Positions 11,375 to 23,018 of a stretch of DNA of 64,000 nt are shown piece by piece; the stretch's first letter is position 1; each line of letters begins with the position of its first letter. Position numbers and translations under genes: made by a program. The notes beneath the pieces were generated by a model. It saw only the letters and a program-made list of their open reading frames with translations, searched no databases and had not been told where the DNA came from. Origin of the DNA: Micromussa lordhowensis (Eukaryota > Cnidaria > Anthozoa > Scleractinia > Lobophylliidae); contig OZ026602.1 of NCBI GenBank assembly GCA_964020085.1, positions 27,392,806 to 27,456,805 of the forward strand, read 5' to 3'.

Positions 11375-12143
11375 CCATGGCATATTGTATTATAGAGCAT
11401 AAGACAATGAAAAATCAGTTCCCTTAAACAAGCACCAGGTGATTTTGATGCAATAATCCACCTTTCTGAAACCTCCAGACAGGACATCAGATAATACTAC
11501 GGCTGTAAGCTACATAAATAACATGGGATGGACAAAAAAAGTTGTAATCTGATTACCAGGCACATGTGGGACGGGTGGATAGAGCGAAACATTTGGCTGA
11601 GCGTTTCTCACCAGCCAGCTGTGAAAAACACAGTGAGTGACAGACCTTGAAAGCATGTTAAATCATGATAACACAGAATGGCAACTGAACCCCAATCTAT
11701 TCCACAAAGTGGAACAGCTTTTGCCCAGAAATTGATCTATTTGCATCTAGAGTCAATTTCCATATTCTCCCCTATGTAGCCTGGAAACCTGATCCAGGAA
11801 CTCTTGCTATAGATGCTTTTAACCTTTCCTGGAATCAATATTTTTATGCTTTTCCACCCTTTTGTCTAATTGAAAAAGTGTTGGCAAAAGTTGAACAAGA
11901 CAAAGAAAATGGCATTTTAATCGCCCTATTGTGGACAACTCAATTATGGTTTCCAAGTTGGGACAGATGTTAACCGATTGTCCTGTTTTATTTGGACTTA
12001 TATGGACCATACATCAGACAATGGTTGGCTTTTTCGAGTCAAGGGAAACGTGACCACAGCACATCCATTGTGGGAATTTTTGACTTCTCTTTTTAACAAT
12101 GGTCTGGGTTATAGTTCAATTAACACAGCCAGGTCAGCTTTAT
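11375..12143 (+). pseudogene. DIRS RNase H-like and linker region
   Basis: With several stops and shifts, the plus strand reads DNTTAVSYINNMGW, a hallmark of the DIRS RNase H domain. Further decayed blocks follow (EWQLNPNLFHKVEQLLP, FNNGLGYSSINTARSAL). The last block is the linker into the tyrosine recombinase and is interrupted at 12143 by a LINE fragment. Confidence 0.65.
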
Positions 12144-12828
12144 GTCCCGCTGTGAAGAATGTGCAGTAACACTATTCTTAGATGATAGGAAACTTGAGCA
12201 AGCTCAAGAGGAACGTCTTCTAGGTCTGGATATTGATCCCACCCTTTCTTGGTCAACCCATGTAACAAATCTGAGGAAGAAACTTTTAAAGCGAGTTGCT
12301 GTTCTGGCCCGCATTAAAAAATTCTTGCCGATTAAATATCGTATAATTTTATTCAATGCTAATATCAAACCCATTCTTGAGTATTGTGTATCAGTTTGGG
12401 CAAGCTGTAATGCAGGTCTCTTGGATGACATTTTTAAAGTTCAAAAACGATGTGCTCGTCTTATCCTCGATGCTCCCTTCCAGGCAAGAACCTTACTGTT
12501 ATTTTATAAACTTGGATGGCTACCTATTAATCACATCTGTATTGAAAGACGTCTAAGTTTGTTTAAAAAAATCTTGGACGGACGTGCTCCTAACTACCTC
12601 TCTGAGAAACTATTATCATTTAAATACAGCAAGTTTTATGATACAAGATCTCGGATGCCTTATCGCCTTCCTATTCCACGTACCAAATGTAGGAAGCGAA
12701 TGTTCTTTTATAATGCTCTCCAATTGTGGAACACTATTGGCGATAATGAATTTGTTTATTCCACTGATCTTAAGAAGTTTAGAAGTAACTACTTTGACTG
12801 CATTATGCGCAAGTTCACACAAAACTGA
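12142..12828 (+). pseudogene. LINE ORF2 C-terminal fragment
   Basis: The 228-codon frame has LGLDIDPTLSWSTHV, IKPILEYCVSVW, QKRCARLILDA and LGWLPI blocks, typical of the thumb and C-terminal part of CR1/L2-like LINE ORF2. The polymerase core and endonuclease are absent through 5' truncation. The ATG at 12142 is made by the insertion junction, so it is not a true start. The frame is otherwise unbroken, which suggests a rather young insertion. Confidence 0.8.
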
Positions 12829-13022
12829 CAGAATATTTTAGTTTTTCATTAATGTGATCTTAAGTTTTATGTGATCTCTATTTTTATAATACCTTCGTAT
12901 TTTGTCATTTTAGTATTTTTAATGTCTGTAATTGTCTCTTAGTTTCATAGGGCCATAATTAAGGGAGACTACAGTCTTGACTGTAATTATGCACCGTATT
13001 GAAATAAAGTGTCATTCATTCA
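12144..13022 (+). mobile_element. LINE 3' fragment inserted in DIRS
   Basis: The fragment begins inside the reverse transcriptase C-terminal region and ends in AATAAA plus an ATTC repeat tail. TTTAT at 12139-12143 and 13023-13027 is the probable target-site duplication. The DIRS frame reads SAL before the insert and SCIVYTDSG after it, and the join with one TTTAT copy is in frame. Confidence 0.8.
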
Positions 13023-13027
13023 TTTAT

Positions 13028-13247
13028 CTTGTATTGTCTATACTGATTCAGGATCACCCATAGGTCAACACCCCTTGATTATCAGATTTGTGAAGGGTGT
13101 GTTTTGAGAAACGCCCAGCCTTACCTAGGAACGTGGTTACATGGGATACTACTATTCCTCTTAATTACATTGAATCGCTATCTCCTGTGAAGGATTTGTC
13201 ACTTGAGAACTTGACATTCAAAATGGTCACTATGACAGCTTTATTAA
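13028..13247 (+). pseudogene. DIRS tyrosine recombinase, N-terminal part
   Basis: The sequence reads GQHPLIIRFVKGVF and, after a frame change, RPALPRNVVTWDTT, NYIESLSPVKDLSLENLT and MTALL, the N-terminal core-binding region of DIRS recombinases. It stops at the TTAA insertion and continues at 14091. Confidence 0.7.
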
Positions 13248-14086
13248 GGTGGCCGAACACAGTTTTCAAGTGCCTATGTCTAATTCACCATAACTTTTAA
13301 ACTATTTACGCTTTGGCGCCCATTTTTTGCAAGAGTCAAGGTTGATTACAGAAGTATTTATTCTCACATTTTGTCTATGGTGTGTGCTGTTGCCATGGCA
13401 ATGGGGCTGGTTAAAAACAAAGGCTTAAATAATGGTTTTTGTTTATTTAAAAAGGATCCAGTCGTTAGATTATTTTTATATTTGGCACTCTAGGAATTGA
13501 TATTAAATCCCTTCTGTCAACACGGTTCTAATAAAATTTTGACATAGGCGATTTCGTAATTCGCCGTTAATCGTTTTCTGTATTATTAAACATCCCCTAC
13601 GTCAAAATTCAGATTGTTTTGATAGATCAATCACGTGGCCTCTGATCTATTTTTCTGCCAAATTTCTTGAAATTCTAACGATTGGATCGTTAAAAATCGG
13701 CATGTTTCTGCTAAAGCAATCGGTCTCAATTTTTCGAGCAAATGCGCATGCGTTGTATTTTACTGGGTTCTGCTCGGTAACAAACAAAACCTGAAAATTG
13801 CTGGGTTCTTTGCATCGTTACCTTTTCTAGCATATCTTTGTAATTTCGGTAACAAACAAAACCTGAAAATTGCTGGGTTCTTTGCATCGTTACCTTTTCT
13901 AACATATCTTTGTAATAAAAGACTAAAGCCATCAATACACTGCGTTCAATTATAGAGAAAATTAACACAGATAGTGCGGGTGTTGAGTAAATAAAATGAT
14001 CGCTCTACTGACGGCATGTGAAATCCTTGTGCGCGTGTTAAATATTGCATCAGCAAAAGCACGTGCGAAAACTGTGTTCGGCCACC
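13248..14086. mobile_element. TTAA-flanked MITE inserted in the recombinase
   Basis: The 20-bp ends GGTGGCCGAACACAGTTTTC and their exact complement (14067-14086) are perfect inverted repeats. TTAA lies directly outside both (13244-13247 and 14087-14090), the target of piggyBac and Kolobok elements. The 839-bp interior has no transposase. It holds a 72-bp direct duplication at about 13775-13918. Confidence 0.85.
13775..13918. repeat. 72-bp direct repeat, two copies
   Basis: Two nearly identical 72-bp copies starting CGGTAACAAACAAAACC follow each other directly inside the TTAA MITE, differing at a few positions (CTAGCATA / CTAACATA). There is no coding content. Confidence 0.85.
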
Positions 14087-14641
14087 TTAAGTGCTCAACG
14101 TTCTCAGACAATCCATTTATTGAGTTTAGGTAATATGTCTCTTACTACACAACTAAGACCTGGTCGACACCAAGCTGAAATTGAATTTGCAACATTTCCA
14201 GAGGACCCTGACTTATGTATGGTTACTACTATGGTTGAATGCATCAAGAGAACAAAACCCCTTAGAGGGGAACAGTCTACGCTATTCATCAGTTTTTCCA
14301 GACCACACAGAGTTGTGAGCAGGTCTACTATTTCACGATGGGTCAAGACCACACTACAGCAAGCAGGTGCGGACATGAGCAGTTTTACTCCACAAAACAC
14401 CCGTACTGCCTCCACCAGCAAAGTTAACTCCTTTGTCTCGCTGGAAACTATTCTGAAGACTGCAGGCTGGTCTAGTGATTTTACCTTCCGACGATTTTAC
14501 GACAAACCTTTTCATAAGCCTTGTGAATTTAGTTTGAGCCTAGTCAGTAGTGCTGCCAATGCATATCGAACGTTATTGTCCTGGTTTGGAACTGTTCCGG
14601 CTTATTACACTGTTTATTTTACAGCTACAACCTATTGTTGA
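14045..14641 (+). pseudogene. DIRS tyrosine recombinase, catalytic part
   Basis: From 14091 the frame carries the catalytic core of a DIRS tyrosine recombinase, which would splice the circular cDNA into the genome. It contains the first Arg in the SAQRSQTIHLL block, a PQNTRTASTSK block where the family has HxxR (the His codon is CAA, Gln), and AGWSSDFTFRRFYDK, which contains the tyrosine nucleophile at 14498-14500. The first 15 codons of the open frame belong to the MITE. The His-to-Gln change and the split N-terminus make it inactive. Confidence 0.8.
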
Positions 14642-15082
14642 AGGATATTTGCAATATCATAATTCTAGTTTTATAGTTCCTTGTCATATTAAAGGACTTT
14701 TCAGTTTCAGTTGTACCTGTCCTGTAAATTTTTATTTTGATTGGCTCCCGGACAGTGCTTTAAACATCTCGCGTCAAAGAAATCCCGTAGTATCGATTGG
14801 TGAGGTAGAATTGAAAATTAAACGAGACTTAAAAAACCTTAAGTTGAAGTTTGATTGTAATTTAAGCGCAACAGGCCTCTACTGTACCATTCAAACGTGG
14901 GAAACACGATTGGCGATAAGGCATTTTCCGCTGATGACCTTTGACAACCAGTCTATCTCATGACGTCATCATTTGTTGTTTTGTACCATTTGCCGTCGAT
15001 TCTCTAACTGTAAATTTTGCATAAAATTCCAGTTTATGTCTAAGTAATTCACTATTTAACAGACCGTAAACAAATACGAATT
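14642..15082. other. Spacer after the DIRS remnant
   Basis: No gene is recognised. The DIRS 3' terminal repeat may lie here but was not identified. From about 15070 the sequence begins to match the region at about 18778 upstream of GPCR3. Confidence 0.35.
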
Positions 15083-15194
15083 TGATGCAAATCAACTAAA
15101 TGTCATCTGGCCCTGAACAAAGAGGAAAAACAGCAGAAGACATAAAAGTGGGAAGTTTTACCTCAAATTCTATTGAAATCTTCCAAGTTAATAG
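15083..15194 (+). other. Putative leader exon of the GPCR pseudogene
   Basis: This block (TGATGCAAATCA, then CATCTGG and GAACAAAG) aligns with 18780-18912 upstream of the intact GPCR3. It ends at a donor AG|GTAAGTG with GT at 15195-15196. A matching acceptor CCCTAG ends at 16209. Confidence 0.4.
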
Positions 15195-16351
15195 GTAAGT
15201 GAAATACTTATATCAATCAATACTTATATAAATCCTTAAAATTTCCTTAACTAATAAAAGCCTCTGTTCGTAAAGGTAATTTACAATGATGAAACTTAAT
15301 ACTATTCCACACATCTGTCTCTTCTCCGTGAGTAACTAAGTGTTGTGGTAGATTATTGCCAAAAACCTAAAATACTAGAAATTTAGCACATAAAATGACG
15401 AGGGAATTAAAAGGAAGCCATCGATAATAAAATTCATCCGGTAGTTCATTAAGTAGTATTTTTAAATTCCCGTTGGGAATCGAGATACTATGCTAGATGA
15501 CTGAAGCCATACTCCAAGCGAAGGAAATATTTATTCGGTGCAGCTCTTTTCTGAAGCAACATTCGAAGAAGACTACACTTTATAGAACGGATGTTTACTA
15601 CGAATTTTCATCTTTTTATCTACCGACAGCAGATGGGAATTTTAAGCATTTTATCCAGCATATGGCTTTCTGCGTGACTGCTGCGCCATGTTGAACTTTC
15701 TGGATGAAACGGAATATTTCAAAGAGTCAGTTGACTGCAATTCCCCTCTTTAAACACTGACGAGTGGCTATTTTTCCTAGTATTTTATTTCTAAGAAGGT
15801 AAAACAAACAGTTTAAAGGGGAATATCTTTGTTATTTTGGATGAAACGTTTTTACAATTTGAAAAACCTTTTTGTTCCATTGTCCGTTACAAGCCATTAT
15901 GCATTAGGTATAATTGTAGTTGACATCACCTGCAAAATTGAAAATTGTCACAGCATTCTATTATTACTGGATTTTTTAACTTTGCAAAATGCATCTCTTA
16001 GATCTAAGTAAAACTTTGAAGTTCGTTTGGAATCGTAGCATTGTCCACTCTTAATATTACAATAATATTATGCTAATAAAAGCGATTCAAGATAATTTTT
16101 GAAAATTCAAGGCCCCTCCATGAAGTACCCAGGGCTAAAATGAATCATTAAATTGTCATGTTAGAGTCCTCTAAACTACTGAATACAATTGTTGCTATCT
16201 AATCCCTAGCTGTACTGGAATAATTTCAAGAATAATAGTAAAATCCGCTCAAAGAATTGACTACCGACTTATTATTTCATTCACTAATTTAGCTTGGCCG
16301 CAATAAACAAACACATCGTTACAGAAAGAACGTTGAATCTTGTTGAAAGAA

Positions 16352-17162
16352 ATGACTACTGAAGATGTTTCTGTCTGGTTCCCAGTCTACACCACTTAAT
16401 TTCTTCTGATATTGATGATCAATGGCATCACGATCGCCGCCTTTGCAAGAATCCGTCATCTACGCAAGCGCAGTACATATCTTATAATAAACCTGACTGT
16501 GGCCGATCTACTGGTGGGTGCCTTGACAGGACCTTTGTGCTTATTCCACAAGCATGAAAAACACATCATGGACGGCTTCACATGGTCAGGATTCATTAGC
16601 TGCGCTATAAAATTCACCTTCCCAATAGCTTCCCAAGTGTCTCTTTCCTTGATATCCTTAGAGCGGCTACATGCAACACTTTTTCTCTTCAGGCATTGCA
16701 TAATTAGTAAATGGATTTACTTTAAAATCATCATCGCTAACTGGCTTATAGCTGTCCTTATAAGCTCTCTTATGACTGGCTTATATTTGAATAGATCAGA
16801 TGCAGGACTGTACGTCTGGGAATCATTTGGTGCTCTCATCGTCCTTGTCTTCATAGTCTCTTATATCATTATTTTTGTAAATGTTAAAGGCAGCCCTCAT
16901 TCACAACATCGTGGGTCAATCCATGCGGAAAGAAAGCTATCGGTAACATTATTCATAGTCACGGCAATTTTTCCATTCTGACCATTCTGCCCTGGGCTAT
17001 TTACGAATCCAATATAAAGGACAAATGGCGGCAAAGTGTGTCAAGCGTTGATATCCATGAGATGCTAGCTGTGATACTGATGCCAATTCCGCGGTGAATC
17101 CTCTTGTATACACCATACGAATTCAGGAATTTAGAAAAGCGTTAGGAAGCCTAGTAACATGA
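16352..17162 (+). pseudogene. Class A GPCR pseudogene, copy 2
   Basis: The reading starts at an ATG matching the starts of the two intact paralogues but meets TAA at 16397-16399, where the others have a Glu codon in helix 1. An internal open frame from 16412 to 16981 covers helices 1-5 and the start of helix 6 (NLTVADLLVGAL, ERL, SPHSQHRGS). A two-base net insertion at about 16968 shifts the frame before the LPW motif, and a further base is lost before NPL in helix 7. A sequence matching helix 7 and helix 8 is still readable up to TGA at 17160-17162. With one nonsense and at least two frameshifts it cannot encode a receptor. Confidence 0.88.
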
Positions 17163-18779
17163 CAAAGGCAAGCAACGGAACGACGACGGAGAAGAGCCGA
17201 ACAGAAGAAGCTCTTTGTTCACAACCAAAAACTCAGTTGTAAGGTCCAACTGGAAAAGACGCGGACGAAGCAAGGGCTGGTACAAAGATTAAGACAATTT
17301 TAATGGGGCTCTGCAAATCAAAAATACATAAGCTAACGCCTTTGATTTAACATGTAACACAGAGAGTAGCCTCAAATACAAATGATCATTTGAAATAAAT
17401 TTGTCCCAGTTAGAAACTTGGACTTCCTGCTCGGTAGAATCACTTTTAGCGTTTATAAATTTTCAGCAATTTTGAAACCATGCAAAATGTACAGCTTGTC
17501 TGAAAAAACTGAATTTATTCCACCGTTGTGCATAACAGCTCACTTTCTCAAAGAACCGGTTTTAACAAGATTGGATAAGAACATGTGTGTAGAATAAGAA
17601 TATAATTACCGTTGAACCGCAACAACAAAAATTAATGGGAATTAAACCCCAAAACCAATAGATCTTCGTTTTTACACTTCAGTTACTTAAAACAAGTTTT
17701 TGTTATAAAATTAAGCTTAGCTCTCCACTAAAAATTGTTATCTTGATTGGGTTTTTTCTTTTGGTATTATTTAGAGGAATCGATTTGATTCTGAGCGATT
17801 GTGTAACACAATCAGTACTCTTGATGATGGCGACCGCGTAAACAAAAAACTCTTGCTTCATTTGACTTGAACAAGGCGAAAATGTACAGCAATACCACTA
17901 CTTCGAGTCTTCCCGAAAACCCTTTGTCGTTTGTCACCCTTTCCCAGAACGTAAACAGATTTGGAGGTGATTTCGTGTCTCTGTCTCGCTCGCTTTCCCA
18001 AGCCTCATTAACTCAAACAGTGAACAACGCGCGGCAATTTTCCTGCCTTTTCATACCATCACTTCGTCCAGATCAACTTTAAATGTCGACGTCCCCGAGT
18101 CGACGATTGAAGAATTCCATAAAACTATTATTCTACCCCAACTTGTTAGAAAGGAGGTTATTATAACAAACCCGGCCCTAAGCTCCTCGTATCCAAAGTG
18201 GGTTCATGGAAGAATTGTTAAGTAAGCTTACTTCCAGGGTTTCTATGGCTTTCAGATCCAAAGACCAAAGGAAACCAAAATTTCAGTTCAGTTGATGGTC
18301 AGTGCACGGGCAAGTCGACTACCCTTTGCGAGGACTATGCATGGAATAGCCCGGATTAACGGGGTAGCGGTATTAAAGGGGTCCTTCAATAAGAAAATGA
18401 CTGACTGAGCCTCTGTTTAGATCAGAGTAAAGTGGCCGTGATAATCAGGTGGCAGCATGAACGGGGTGACCGTAAGCGTTAGGCGCAATAAATGCCAATT
18501 TTTCAAAAGTAGCATGCCCTCAATTCCACTTCACCGTGCTACAGCAAGGGAAAATGATTGGGATGAGGAGGTTTCTGCTTATAATTTTTATCAACTGTTC
18601 CTTTCCATAGCGTTCATCGTTGATCGTTTCATGGCAGAACGCCATCGGAGTATTTGCACGTAACAAGCCAGGAAATTTGCATAAAGTCAGTTAATTTTAG
18701 AGACTAAAAGTTGACATGTTCGGTGATATTTGTTTTGTTTTTTGTTTTTTCCTGTTTAACATTTCACAAATTGTTAAAT
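17163..18779. other. Intergenic between GPCR copies 2 and 3
   Basis: No gene is recognised. The small open frame at 17867-18082 (Ser/Thr-rich) has no domain I know. Confidence 0.4.
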
Positions 18780-18912
18780 TTGATGCAAATCAGTGAACTG
18801 AATTTCGTCTGGAGCCCAGAACAAAAGCGGAGAAACAGACGGATATTTACCAACGTGAAGCTTCACCTTGACTTCCAAGCAAATTTGTGTTAGCTGAGTT
18901 TTAAGCCAAAAG
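18780..18912 (+). other. Putative non-coding first exon of GPCR3
   Basis: The block is conserved with 15083-15194 and ends in the donor AAAAG|GTGAGTG with GT at 18913-18914. The acceptor ATATCTTTAG ends at 20032, 49 bases before the receptor ATG. The predicted intron is about 1.1 kb. Confidence 0.45.
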
Positions 18913-20081
18913 GTGAGTGAAATTTTTTTCCAACAAGAAAGGGGAAACAAAAAAGAAAATTTTGAATATTTTTTAGCCAAGGTAGGTCTTTGTTCCTTGG
19001 GGTAGTCGACAAAAACGTCTTCAGGACATCTGCCGCTTCTTCTTGAGTTAGTCATGTAGTGGTAGATTCTGGCAGAAAAACTAGAATACTGACAAAAAAG
19101 CACTGGAATCGAAGGGAGACTATTAAGCCACTCATCAAGGGGAGCAGCATTCGTACAAAAATTCATCTCATCCTTCAGTCCGCAAAGGTGTGCTAGCTAA
19201 TAACTCTACTTTTATGTTGTTCGTGCTCACGAGGTAAAGCACTATTTGACAGCGTTAAAAAAAGCTATAAAAATCGAATAGTATGGAGTTGTATTTTAAG
19301 TCCAAAGTCATATCAGGGTTAAAGAATATCAAGAGTTTATGTGCGTTCACGTTAAAGGCCGTTTTGTCGGTTTGACTATGACAGATGATCAGCACTATAT
19401 TTCAAACAAGGGAATATTTTATGATATTGAAACAAAACAATATTCGATGAACATCACATTTTTATAAAATCATTAACTCTAGAACTGGTTAACTAACGTT
19501 CTTTTCTTTTACGTCTGTGGCAGAAAATTTGCGTCGTTTATTTATTAAATATTATATTCTGCGTATGGCCTTCTGCTTGGCCGTCGCGCCAGCGAGACTG
19601 CTCTTTCTTTAAGCACTTTTGTTCATTTTAATGGAATATCAATTGGGACATTGAAGAGAATTTCTTTGTTATTTGGGAGGAGACGCTCAGCATTTTCAAT
19701 GCAATTTGATGAAGTTTGTTCCTTCATTTCTCGTGATAAGCTATTATTCATTCGGTATATAGTTTTTGCTTTACTTTTTTTTATCACAAACATTGCGCAT
19801 TATTGAGTTTTAATGCTATCCTTTCGAAATGCATCTTTAAGATGGGAGTACATAAAGTTCATTTCGAATCAGATCATTGTCCACTCTTGATAATGTTTGG
19901 GTAATAAATGCAACTCATGATTATCTTTAAAAAGTTGAAGACAGCGGATCGACATGAATTCATAATATTGGCATGATCGAGTCCTCAAAATAAGCAATAT
20001 AGTCAGATATGCTTTTGTTTATATATCTTTAGTTGGACTGGAGTAATTTCAAGAAGAGTCCCATTCATTCCATTCAAAGAA

Positions 20082-20990
20082 ATGGCAAGTGAAGATTTCC
20101 AAACTACTAAAGACGCTGACTGGTTTCCAGTCCTAATCTCTGAGTTTCTTGTAACATCGATTATCAATGCCATCACAATTATCGCCTTTGCAAGAATACG
20201 CCATCTTCGCAAGCACAACACGTACCTTATAATGAACCTGACTGTGGCTGATCTACTGGTGGGGGCCGTGACAGGGCCACTGTTCATGTACCACAGAGAT
20301 GCGGTTTACAAAGATAACACCTGGCAAGGATTTATTATTTGCTCCATTGAATTCACCTTCCCAATAGCTTCCCAGATCAATCTTTCATTGATATCCCTAG
20401 AGCGGCTTCATGCAACACTTTACCCCTTCCGGCATTGCCTGATCGCAAAATGGGTTTACTTTAAAATCATCATCGCTTGCTGGTTAATAACTCTCCCTCT
20501 GGCCATTGGTATGGGTATTTTATCAAAAGAAGCATTTGGGTACGCGTGGGCATCATTTAGTGCTGTCACTTTACTTGTCCTAGCAGTCTCTTATATCATT
20601 ATCATAGTAAATGTTCAAAGTAGTCCTCATTCACAACATCATGGTTCAATTCACAAAGAAAGGAAACTATCAATAACATTATTCATAGTCGCTGGAGTTT
20701 CAGTTCTAACCCTTCTACCCTGGGCTATTCAGAACTCCATGCCAGATATAGTAGCAAAATGGCACAGTGCGTCAAACTTTGATATTCATTGTGTGATAGC
20801 TGTGCTATATTTTGCCAATTCTATAGTGAACCCTCTTGTATACGCCATACGAATGCAGGAATTTAGAAAAGCGTTAGGAAACCTTATATCACGGCAGAGC
20901 CATGCTGAGCAACGACGACAGAGAAGAAGAGGTCATTGTCCACAACACACACCAAACTATGTTGTAAACTCTAAACTGCCAAAGACTTGA
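20082..20990 (+). CDS. Class A (rhodopsin-like) GPCR, intact, copy 3
   Basis: This 302-residue receptor is a close paralogue of 5246-6097 with the same single-exon coding layout. Helix 2 has NLTVADLLVG (52-61), helix 3 ends in ERL (107-109) in place of DRY, helix 6 has LLPW, and NPLVY starts at residue 250. The segment linking helices 5 and 6 (SSPHSQHHGSIHKERK) is almost identical to copy 1, while the C-terminal tail is longer and has a basic cluster RRQRRR. No paired cysteine is seen in extracellular loop 2. It is expected in the plasma membrane; the ligand is unknown. The start is the first ATG after the predicted leader acceptor and has AAAG just before it. Confidence 0.9.
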   Translation: MASEDFQTTKDADWFPVLISEFLVTSIINAITIIAFARIRHLRKHNTYLIMNLTVADLLVGAVTGPLFMYHRDAVYKDNTWQGFIICSIEFTFPIASQINLSLISLERLHATLYPFRHCLIAKWVYFKIIIACWLITLPLAIGMGILSKEAFGYAWASFSAVTLLVLAVSYIIIIVNVQSSPHSQHHGSIHKERKLSITLFIVAGVSVLTLLPWAIQNSMPDIVAKWHSASNFDIHCVIAVLYFANSIVNPLVYAIRMQEFRKALGNLISRQSHAEQRRQRRRGHCPQHTPNYVVNSKLPKT

Positions 20991-21987
20991 AAAGATGCAA
21001 CGATATTAGCGGATCCAAATTGATTTTATCAGCTTTTTATACTGTGGAAGTGGTAAATAGGGTAGAAGATACATTTTTCTTGAAATAGCAAGTTCTAATG
21101 AGAACGTTAATTGTATTCAGAATAAGAATAATTATAATTTTAACAAATTATAGATTACGCCGCCGACGATACTGAGAATGACATAATAAAAATGCAATCG
21201 AGAAATGATGCATGGCCTCCAAAGTGGTGTTACTATTGAGGGGTCATGTTCATAACTTCAAAGGGTACTTTCTTTACTAACCCTCTCTCGTACGCTACGT
21301 TGACAGCATCCTCTTTGATAGAATCTCTCGACCAACCGAGTATAACAACAAATAGATTGAAGAACACCCAGAGAGTTATTATGTTTGGCCTCCAACAATC
21401 GTTGCTTCATATTAGATCAACTTGAACCCGATATTTAGCAACCAGAATTAGAATTACAAAAGAGCGACCAAATCATTCCATATGACAGAATATAAGTTGT
21501 GTTGTAACATTTTGTACAAAGTCTGCGAAAACCGTTTAATCGAAGGACAAACCGTCAGTAGTTTATGTACGGACAGTAATTCTTAGTCCATACGTTTTCC
21601 GAGGGTCTATTTAGACGGTACATCTTTGTTGCATGCAAAAATCGTACGTGACTTTCTTCACGGAACTTTGTCTGAGACTACATTGTCCAAGGACATTTTT
21701 AAAGTAGTAGGCAACAATTGCAAGCAGGCTGCGGGCTTCACTTATTCGGTGAATGATTTTCGTATAACTGCATGCGACGAAGTTTAGCCGTATCAATCGC
21801 TCGACATATAATTATTACATGCGAACAACCATGTGGGTAAAGATAATTTTTATATTTAATTATTATTTAATTATAACTGTAATAATCATAAAAATTACAA
21901 TTTCCTCGATTGTGATTGGTTTTCCCCTAATTCACTTGCCAAGTAGTTATCGGACAGTTTGTTATCGGACAATTCAATAAGCCAATC

Positions 21988-22051
<64 letters not shown>

Positions 22052-22189
22052 TCAATTTCAGAGCGACATGAAACCATTTACGCCTCCTTTGTCAGTCTTT
22101 TGATGCACATTTTCCCTTTCTTTCCCTTTCTTATAATTGTTGCAATAGCTACTACAGTCAAACGGGATGGACCCTGGATGAGAGTCTTG
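20991..22189. other. Intergenic downstream of GPCR3
   Basis: No gene is recognised. A 32-bp direct repeat (CAATCACATTCAAAG core) occurs twice at about 21983-22046. AT-rich low-complexity sequence lies at about 21850-21900. Confidence 0.45.
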
Positions 22190-23018
22190 CAATGTTGCTA
22201 CGTAGTCTTCCAATATTGATTGACAGCTTGCTAGAAGCAACTTACAATTCAAGTTCTCGAGTTGCCTGCGAGTTTGGCACAAGTTCTGGTTTTAATTTCT
22301 TCGCTATCAAGTAAACATATTTCGGCAATGGGAAGGAAAAACTATTCCTTGATATTGCCCTATAGTAGACTTAACATTAAATTAGCGCGACACGGGATGA
22401 CTGAAATCTGCGTTTCAAAATTAAAAACGAAAAACTCGTCCTGCCGCGTAAATTTGAGTTTTCAAACTCATTCCTAGTTTGGCCGTTTTTTATTTTTATT
22501 TTTCGATCTGTTGATAAACTGTCGACCGTAAGGCAGTTTTTCTCCCTGTCTGACACATACCTGATACCATTTCGGTTCTTCATGTACGGGAAAAGTTAAA
22601 ACCGGATCTTGGCAACTTGCTCGAGCAAATTTGAATTAAAATCTTCTTCGAGCTAACTGTCAATCACCGACAGAGTCAGCTTCAGGGTAAAATTTACAAG
22701 TAAACTCAACTTTACTAAGGTGTACATCCGAGCCATTCAAGACCATTCAAGCTCTCAGGTCTATTAGCAGTGTCACAGAATTAGTTAAGAATATCAAGAA
22801 TTGAATGCTCTCCAGCAGATGACCTATTGTCGGTTTCGCTCCGCTAGTGGACTGACTACTTTTCGAGAGAAACAAGTATTTGCTAAATTATCAAGTAATT
22901 TCTATTGCTCAATAATGTAAATCTGAAGAACCTTGAATTCCACAGAATTATAACCTCGAATAGGCGATCACAATAATTAAGGTTCTGCATCAATGATCCT
23001 TCTCGATGACAGGCAATA
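22190..23018. other. Duplicated GPCR 5' flank without a receptor
   Basis: Segments here match 760-1030 and 4340-4680: GAGCCATTCAAGA, then AAGAATATC.AGAATTGA, then CAGATG.CCTATTGTC in the same order and spacing. The match continues across the Kolobok-like insertion to about 25740, yet no GPCR coding sequence follows. This is an orphan flank of a lost fourth copy or of one outside the duplication. Confidence 0.55.

Larger units (their letters stand above)
7090..14641 (+). mobile_element. Degenerate DIRS-type retroelement with four nested insertions
   Basis: On the plus strand this stretch carries, in order, a gag-like region, a DIRS-type reverse transcriptase with YIDDS, an RNase H-like region and a tyrosine recombinase, which is the content of DIRS/Ngaro elements. 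All parts contain stops or frameshifts, so it is dead. It is split at 7422-9214, 9777-10201, 12144-13022 and 13248-14086 by other transposons. At the second, third and fourth sites, removing the insert and one target copy makes the flanking DIRS frames read through. The terminal repeats of the DIRS element were not identified, so the outer limits are only those of recognisable coding sequence. Confidence 0.75.

Noticed and set aside
17867..18082. 71-codon Ser/Thr-rich frame
   Set aside because: It is short, has no domain and no paralogous counterpart near the other receptors, so there is no support for a gene.
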